Both the position numbers and the translations under genes were made by a program. 64,000 nucleotides of DNA from Pezicula radicicola (Eukaryota > Ascomycota > Leotiomycetes > Helotiales > Dermateaceae), in contig PDUO01000020.1 of assembly GCA_003008705.1 (NCBI GenBank), forward strand, positions 498,817 to 562,816, in the 5' to 3' direction. Shown in pieces: positions 57,566-64,000 of the stretch (position 1 is the first letter of the stretch; each line of letters begins with the position of its first letter). Below the pieces are notes generated by a model. It made no database searches and was not told where the DNA came from. It was given only the letters and a program-made list of their open reading frames with translations.

Positions 57566-58936
57566 TTACTCGGCGAGATTAAATCTCTTCAGGGCTTCCC
57601 AGTCGCTTCCCACAACGCTCATTCCACATACTGTCTAGAATTTTGTGTCAGTAGGCGAACACGAAGAAACATGTCATACAGACTAGGCATTGCTTGAAGT
57701 GTCATGACGCATGACAAACCAAAAATCTCCGCAAGAGTAGTTTTAGCGGACTCACTTGATAGATCTCGACTATTATGACTTTGTCGGGTCTAGTAAGGTC
57801 GACTTTGTGCTTTGGCCCAACAAGGTCTGCGACTTGCTTGATAACAGCATCTCGTTTGAGAGTAGTGTGTTGGCGTATTGTAGGTCTAATGGCATACTAT
57901 TATCAGGTATCAGCCTACTTCCATAAAGTGACCCTTCTTTGGACAATGAATGAACCTAATTACCGTATAACTGTTCCCTTCCTCTTTTACTTCTACTTGC
58001 TCCTCCTTTGTAGAAAGCTGAAAGTGCTCAGCAAGGACAGCTCTTCCAACTTCTTCCAGCCCCTTCTCTGTAGCCTTTCCCATCAGTGATATTGGCGTAA
58101 GTCGATTTACATACCTACTCTTTTTGCTACTGGACTCCGCAACCGCCTCTTCACAGATTTTCTGCACAAAAATGACTGGGTTGATTGGTGGTCGAGTTTT
58201 GAAGAACAGTACGCAAGAGATATCAATATGCACCGGCGCAAATATCTTTGCTGAACCTTTTGCAGCGTTTAGAGACTCGACTTCCTTCTGGATTGAGGCT
58301 TCGATGTCATCCGCATTGTCCTCATCTCCTTCTTCTCCCGAAGAAAGAACAACACCAAAGTTACGCTCGGCACACTAATGAATTTAGTGCTTGGAAAATC
58401 CCGATCACCTTTTTGCACAGAAAGACTTACTTCATTAAACAAGGCCTTCAGTTCTTCAGTAGCACGACCTTCCTGACCTCTAGCGCAAGTAGCCCAAATT
58501 CCCATATCCCCGGGTTCTATTTTGCCACCTCTTGGATTTGCAAGTTTGTTTTTCTGATGTGGAGTCTGCCACTTTCCTCCTGATCCTCCCTATGGTATTG
58601 TCAGACACGTGATATTCCAGCGCGTCCCCGAGGAGAACAGAATAGATAAATCAGGGAGTAACGAAGGACTTCGAGAAAGATGAGATCAAAACGACCTGAA
58701 AGTCGACGAGAGACTTCTCTAGTCAAACTTGATACGGGCAACTTCTCCGAATAGATTCGTTGTCAATATCTGCATGATTCTGGAAAGGCAAATAGTCCGT
58801 CAAAAACCCAGGAGAGGTCAGGGTAAGCATAACCGAAACCTATATCAGTCATATGCTACCAACGTACCTTGCTTCTCTTTGGACCCCTATTGCAATCCCC
58901 ACCATCCCCTTGCACCTTGCGCTTATTATTGTCCAT
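57566..58936 (-). CDS. tan1: tRNA acetyltransferase cofactor TAN1 (THUMP domain)
   Basis: Five exons (58936-58868, 58589-58431, 58374-57956, 57885-57756, 57634-57566) join in frame to encode 281 residues. After a basic N-terminus (MDNNKRKVQGDGGDCNRGPK) comes GDMGIWATCARGQEGRATEE near residue 52. The THUMP core follows: FAPVHIDISCVLFFKTRPPI, VNRLTPISLMGKATEKGLEE, SYTVIRPTIRQHTTLKRDAV, and KVDLTRPDKVIIVEIYQTVC then GMSVVGSDW. This is the Tan1/THUMPD1 pattern and length. With Kre33/NAT10 the protein supports N4-acetylcytidine formation at position 12 of tRNA-Ser and tRNA-Leu. The exon 3/4 junction rebuilds an Arg codon (AG then A). The first intron is 278 nt. Exons 1 and 5 are both 69 nt. The start ATG at 58936 opens the only suitable frame. 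Confidence 0.9.
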
Positions 58937-59144
58937 GACGCACCTTCAATATCGAAATTGAATTGATTGTCGAGAGTGAGATGCTATTGTGCAACTTTGT
59001 ACAAGACGTGAAGTTAAGGTAGGGACTTTTGTTGTGAACGTCCTTTACAAGTGCGAAAGTTCACTTCGTAGCCTCAAATCGATTAGTAAGCGAGGCTGGT
59101 GAGGCTAACTTGGCTAGGCTACTTCGTAGGCTATCATTAGGTAA
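58937..59144. promoter_or_regulatory. TAN1 upstream region
   Basis: 208 bp between the TAN1 start and the first of two adjacent mobile elements. The native TAN1 promoter may therefore be short, or interrupted by the insertions. Confidence 0.4.
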
Positions 59145-59419
59145 CGAGCCCGGGTGCAAAAGTCCGTGTTTTACAGGGCATTTTGCTAACAAAGGTAAGC
59201 CTAAAGAAATTTTCAACTTTATTAATACTTTACTAAATTTTATACAACTAAGATATAAAACAATTTAACTCATTTGTCTACTAAGTTCTAGAGTTTTTAA
59301 GTGATAATAATTTATAGTTGACTTATAATATTATAATCAAATAATAGACGTTGTGTTTTTAGCGCCTGAAATCACCTTAATAATGCCCTGTAAAACACGG
59401 ACTTTTGCACCCGGGCTCG
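59145..59419. mobile_element. 275-bp MITE with CGAGCC ends and TAA flanks
   Basis: The inverted repeats are perfect over 38 bp (59145-59182 and 59382-59419), starting CGAGCCCGGGTGCAAAAGTC. TAA flanks both ends (59142-59144 and 59420-59422). The roughly 200-bp interior is AT-rich and non-coding. The terminal pattern CGARCC, then CARAAGTCYGTG, resembles both transposon copies in the window, so this is probably a non-autonomous relative. Confidence 0.85.
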
Positions 59420-59422
59420 TAA

Positions 59423-60652
59423 CGAACCGGCTGACAGAAGTCTGTGCGGAACCCTTATAAAATCATCACGATAATGTAATACTCTCTATTTAATTAGGTG
59501 TAGACCAGCCACAACGCTCTACTAATACATGAACCCAATGCTCCTATAAGTTAATTACACTATTAATCCATTCCTGTGGAATTCTATTCCATTCCTCTGT
59601 TACAGCAGCTCTCATTTGAGTTTCTGTAGTAGGCTGTTTTCTTCGCCTATGGAGAGCCTACTTAATATAGCGCCAGCACTTCTCTATTGGGTTCATATCT
59701 AGGCTTGTAGAAGGATATAGCATTAAAATAATACTATTCTTTATACAGAATTGTACGCAGCAATTGTTTGTCGACTTATGGCCATGTACAGAGTTCCCAT
59801 CCTCCATAAATAAAGGCTCCATCCCAAGAACATGTATATATATTGCAAATTCGTCAAGAATAGAGATAATATATGGTGATAGTACTTATGATTCGTAATC
59901 GGCTTAGGTAAAGGCTCCTTTCTTGCCAGATCCATTAAGGAATAGTAACGGGCTCTTGTAATTATATCCAATAGCTCCCCATGCGTTTACAGGTGTTTTA
60001 TAGCCTCGATGAAATTGGTATTGTATATAGTTATTGTAAAATCGATCCTTCTTGTTTCTTGTAACCTTCTGCTTTGCTATAAAGCCACCAACCATAAATA
60101 TAACTTCGTCTAACTAAAGAAGCTTCTTCCACTCCTTCTCTTGCCTCCAGAATATATGCTTAAGCCCCCAGAGTAGTCGTTGTGTTGCTTGAGCCTGTGT
60201 AAGGTAGGGTTTCTGACAGGCAGTATATCGAAAATAACCACACTGTTTAAGCCGCCGTTCAAGGGTTTTTAGGCTACAGGTAAGATCTAACTCGTCATGT
60301 AATTGTACATAATCGAGTATTCGATGCTCCCAAGAACTAGTAATATATTCGATAATTTAGTATATTTTCAGGTCGCTCAATAGTCTTGGTGCCCTAGTTC
60401 GGTTCGGTCGAGTACGCTCTAGTATATCGTAATTTAGAACTTTACGAATTGTCGATTCCCTAAGGTTATATCGCAGCTGTAGATCCCTAGATGAGACCTT
60501 TGTAAAGCCATATAATTGGCGTATTAATTCCTTGTGTTTTGTAGGAATTTCATAGCCTGGTTCGAGGATAGGAGGTGGGGGGGTTGTAGCCATATTTGGT
60601 GGTGTTTTGGGGTGAAGAGCCTGAAGTGCACAGACTTCTGTCAGCCGGTTCG
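59423..60652 (-). mobile_element. Tc1/mariner-type DNA transposon, copy 2 (1230 bp)
   Basis: The inverted repeats are 25 bp (59423-59447 and 60628-60652), starting CGAACCGGCTGACAGAAGTC. Flanking TAA lies at 59420-59422 and 60653-60655. The left flank is shared with the right flank of the adjoining MITE, so the two elements sit end to end with one TAA between them. The interior is homologous to the element at 40293-41533, in the opposite orientation. Confidence 0.9.
59490..60593 (-). pseudogene. Tc1-like DDE transposase, multiple stops (copy 2)
   Basis: 1104 nt from the MATTPP start to the final stop, exactly the length of copy 1, with no frameshift. Stops fall at codons 79 and 230, as in copy 1, and at about five further sites. 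At the extra sites Gln codons became TAA/TAG, and in the first catalytic motif Trp-Ser-Asp-Glu reads stop-Leu-Asp-Glu (TGG to TAG). The MEDGNSVHGHK and TSPDMNPIEKCW motifs remain. All visible stop changes are transitions, as repeat-induced point mutation makes. Confidence 0.88.
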
Positions 60653-61368
60653 TAAGGTAGGAAGCTAATCTTGCAAGTACCTAGACTCTACGTAAATGAA
60701 AAAACCAATTTATCTACAAATCAATATGTCTTCAAATCAATATCATAAGTCTATTATACGCTATTACACTCCTCCTAAAGGCCTTACTAATATAGGTAGT
60801 TCAGAACACCCTAAAACACCTACACAAAGTAGAGTCTTTATATAGGTTTTTAAGAAGGAAATAAATTAAGGGATAATTTAGAACTTATACAATAGCTATA
60901 CTAAAAGGCTTTAGGATCATTTAAGAGTAGATAGGCAAATAACAAAGTATTAGTTATTCTTGATTTTGTTTCGTTTTTCTATTTTAATATATATATAAAT
61001 ATAAGCTTGTTTCCATTGTAGCTGATCCGTGCGCAAATCCGCCGGTTTTTTCGTATACGTAGAGCCAGGGTGAACCGCATGGCATGGTTCCCCCAGCTAT
61101 TTACCTTATTTCAGTTTCAGTCCAAAATTTAGTCTTATTTTCTAGTACAACTGTGAGTGGCGAGATACAGTAGTTTGAGCCTCAAGTTTTGCCAGTATTG
61201 ACTAAACCCTCCGGTGTGGACAACAAGTCAGGGAGACAGAAATAAAACAATGAGTACAATTCATAACATCATTTACATTTCTTAAAAGAGAAGAGTTTTA
61301 TCTAGCGCCGTTCCACCTTCTATGTATCATATATTCCGACCACCAGGCGCCTACCGGTATTGAAATCA
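60653..61368. other. Intergenic region between transposon copy 2 and PDC
   Basis: 716 bp, AT-rich in its first half, with no gene seen. The last part is the 3' flank of the pyruvate decarboxylase gene. Confidence 0.4.
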
Positions 61369-63806
61369 CTACTTTGCATTTCTCTTCGCAGCCGCCTCTG
61401 CAGTCAGAATCAATGCCCTGGGTGCGTCATCCCTTGGCATGTACACCTCAACGAACTGAAGGCAATCAGCAGCGGCGAATTCCTCATTGTCAAATAATGC
61501 GACAATTGCATCTTTGGTCTTGACCTGGAAGGTCTTGTAGGCTCCCTCTTTGGCTCCGAAAGTCTTGACCAGATCCTTGTATTTCCATTCCTGAACGTCG
61601 TTGTAGTCGGCATCCATTCCGTGAATGAAACGCTCGATAGTATAGCCGTCATTACAGATCAAGAAGCTGTGGAAGTTAGCGAGTCAGCTACTAGAGTGTT
61701 CGAGAGGTACTTGCATGATGGGCTTTAGCCCGTGTCTGATCATGGTTGAAATCTCTTGTGCAGTGAGCTGGAAAGATCCGTCACCAACAAACAAGATCGT
61801 GCGCCTGGCCAATCCTGCATCACGCACTGCAAGAGCTGCTCCCTGGCAAGCACCAACAGAGTACCCAATGCTACCCCAAAGAACTTGGCTTAGAGCAGTC
61901 ACACCTTTGGGGAACTTGGTCTCCCAGATACCGAAGTTGGCAGTGCCGGTTTCAGTAATAACAACGTCATTCTCCTTCAAGAACTTTCCTACTCTTGGCC
62001 AGAACCAATTCTGTGTAATGACATCCGATGGGCTTTCAGTTTGCTTGATCTTGTTCTCTACTTTGGGTCCTGGAAGTGCGGACAGCTGCTTCAGGTCGAC
62101 CTTCTCGATGACTTTCCGGAGAACACCTTTCATGTGCACTCCTGAGTACTCTGAGTACCGTACCACAATATGTGTGCTATGGAAGTCAATTGTGTTGAGC
62201 TGGGAAGTTTTGTACGAGAATCCAGCAGTGTTGAAGTCGCTCTACAAAGTTGTCAGTATATATGATTCTGTTTAGCAGCAATCGCTCTAGAGTTAGATGG
62301 CAGAAATTTACCTTGATAGCACCAATGGTGAGAATGAGATCGGATGACTCGAGACGTTCTTTAACTTCTGGCTGACTTCCGTCACCGGCGTATACTCCGC
62401 AGTAGTTGGCATGAGTCTCGTTAACTGCTCCTTTGCCCATTGGCGTGACGAACACAGGGAGATTAGTCTTCCTGGCGAGATCATGTACTTCGTTGAGGAC
62501 TCTGTGCCGAATCGCGCAGGAGTCGACAAGGATCACAGGGTTCTTGGCAGCAAGAAGATACTTCAGGACAACATCAACAACATAGTCCTCCTTGTCTGGA
62601 TCATTGGTAGGCAAGTCGAGGTTGATTGGGGTCTTTAGTCTCTCACCCTCAACCTTCTTTTGGACCATATCGGTAGGCAAAGCAATGTAGATTGGCCGAC
62701 TCTGGATAAAACATTCTCTCAGAGCGTGATCGATTAGGGTTGCCGCCTCGGAAGGACTGTTGATCTTGGCCATGGCACATGAAATCTCCTTGCTCATGTC
62801 TGCGAAAACGTTGAAGTTGCCATTGCCAAGTGTGTGATGGAGAAGCTGGCCGTCTTTTTGTGATTTTGTGCTGGGAGTTCCAACGATGTGGACGATAGGG
62901 ACATGCTCTGAGTAGGCACCTGCAATGGCGTTGACAGCTGACAGTTCGCCAACACCAAAGGTGGTGATCATAGCCGAAAGGCCTTTTACGCGAGCATACT
63001 GAGTCTTGTTAGTTACTGTGGTCGCTTACTGCGCTAGAAAAGGATGGAAAGTGATGCTTGATCCGCTAAAATCAATCCTACTAGATTGACAACGGCCGTG
63101 CTTGACCAATCAGGGCTTGTGTGGATTGGTGGCCTTGAGTTGGTAGGGAATACTGCTTCAAGACCTCCAACAACCAGTATGCCGATTATCCTCCTTCAAT
63201 TGAGTCCACAGCCCGTCATAAAAATCATACATATTTTTCCAAGCTCTTGAGCACCGCTGCCGGATATCTCGTCGGATTCGAGTAAAAGATTCGGACGTGA
63301 AGAGGTAGTGGATGCTTAGACTTACTCCATCTGCAGCATAACCTAGAATTCAAAATGTCAGTCGTTTAATTCTCATAGGCACTAGAGATGATGTAGCTTA
63401 CCAGCGTTAAGTTCATTACCTGAATGTTTTAGGGCAATCATTAGCGAGTGTTTTAAAATGGTAAAGATAAGTTAGATAACAGCATTTATGAGACAAATTG
63501 AGAGAGCTTGATACAGCTGCAAAATGTCTCATGCCGCTGCCTCAATAGCAAGATTCAGGAACAGGAAGATACTTACAGTTACCCACCCACTTCAAACCAG
63601 TTTTTGGGAGGTAGTCGAGGGCTACTAGGTTGAAATCTCCTGGTACACCATGGATAGACCGAACGCCCATCTGGTGAAGTCTCGTAAAGAGGTACTCAGC
63701 GATATCCACTGCGACTCGTTAGAGGAAATGAACAATGCACCAAAACTGTTGGAGGGGCTTTGGACGAACCGGGGGATTTGAGCTCGGATGCGAGAATGTC
63801 AACCAT
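61369..63806 (-). CDS. pdc: Pyruvate decarboxylase (ThDP-dependent)
   Basis: Seven exons (63806-63770, 63708-63577, 63419-63402, 63342-63326, 62998-62312, 62241-61715, 61666-61369) give 571 residues. The enzyme converts pyruvate to acetaldehyde and CO2 in the cytosol, using thiamine diphosphate and Mg. Visible residues are Asp37 in GVPGDFNL, the catalytic Glu59 in CNELNAGYAADGYARV, and the His-His pair at 122-123 in [11 protein letters not shown]. The ThDP-binding GDG is at 450-452 and pairs with Asn478 in [15 protein letters not shown], 26 residues later, with Glu484 behind it. Exons 3 and 4 are micro-exons of 18 and 17 nt. The last intron (61667-61714, 48 nt) has a GC donor (AT then GCAAGT), and using it restores KPIIFLICNDG. 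Introns 2 and 4 are long (157 and 327 nt). The gene is close to the right edge of the window but complete. Confidence 0.94.
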
Positions 63807-64000
63807 GGTTGCGGTTGTGATGCTTCAATTGAGCAATGTGTTGAATCTGAGGGAGTTGTAAATTGACAAAGATGAAGAATGATGAGGAGAGAGAAATACT
63901 TGTCCAGCAACAGGAAAATCGTCCTTTTAAAGAATTTGGATGGCGAATCCGCGGTTCCGCAATGTGACCGCAACTTACCTATGAATCTATCATGTCAGCC
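63807..64000. promoter_or_regulatory. Start of the PDC upstream region
   Basis: The last 194 bp of the window lie directly upstream of the PDC start codon and should belong to its leader or promoter. Nothing else is recognised. Confidence 0.4.

Overview
The window is nuclear DNA of a filamentous ascomycete (Pezizomycotina). The genes carry many short spliceosomal introns, mostly 48-80 nt, with GT-AG ends and CTAAC-like branch sites. The gene set is typical of that group: a Mto1/ApsB-type microtubule organiser, a cofactor-independent phosphoglycerate mutase, a Pro/Gln-rich metacaspase and the 21.3 kDa Tim17-like complex I subunit. A placement in Leotiomycetes is only an impression. A 185-base run of N marks an assembly gap.

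Layout. 0.3-4.9 kb: a divergent pair, HIR-complex subunit HPC2/ubinuclein (-) and RPAP1 (+). 4.9-8.5 kb: gene-poor, with a short inverted-repeat element that contains a tRNA-Gly-like stretch. 8.5-9.9 kb: a Gln-rich conserved fungal protein (-). 9.9-15.0 kb: gene-poor, with microsatellites and a diverged tandem repeat. 15.0-29.2 kb: dense housekeeping block with UBP2 deubiquitinase (-), complex I subunit (+), tubulin cofactor C (+), MED9 (-), iPGM (+) and a single-pass Ser/Thr-rich membrane protein (-). 31.7-33.6 kb: a 533-residue protein I do not recognise (+). 33.6-40.3 kb: AT-rich, gene-poor, with the assembly gap.

40.3-41.5 kb: a Tc1/mariner-type transposon with 47-bp terminal repeats and a stop-broken transposase, followed by metacaspase (+), ApsB/Mto1 (-), SGT1/ecdysoneless (+) and a degenerate APH-fold protein (-). 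53.7-57.6 kb: gene-poor, with a 146-bp MITE. 57.6-58.9 kb: TAN1 tRNA-acetylation cofactor (-). 59.1-60.7 kb: a second MITE abutting a second, more decayed copy of the same transposon family. 61.4-63.8 kb: pyruvate decarboxylase (-), with two micro-exons and a GC-AG intron.

No biosynthetic cluster or defence system is visible. The genes are dispersed core functions: transcription (HPC2, RPAP1, MED9, SGT1), proteostasis (UBP2, metacaspase), microtubules (TBCC, ApsB), carbon metabolism (iPGM, PDC), respiration and tRNA modification. The most unusual content is the set of small inverted-repeat elements flanked by TAA or TA, the two transposase copies that share premature stops at the same codons, and the PDC gene structure.
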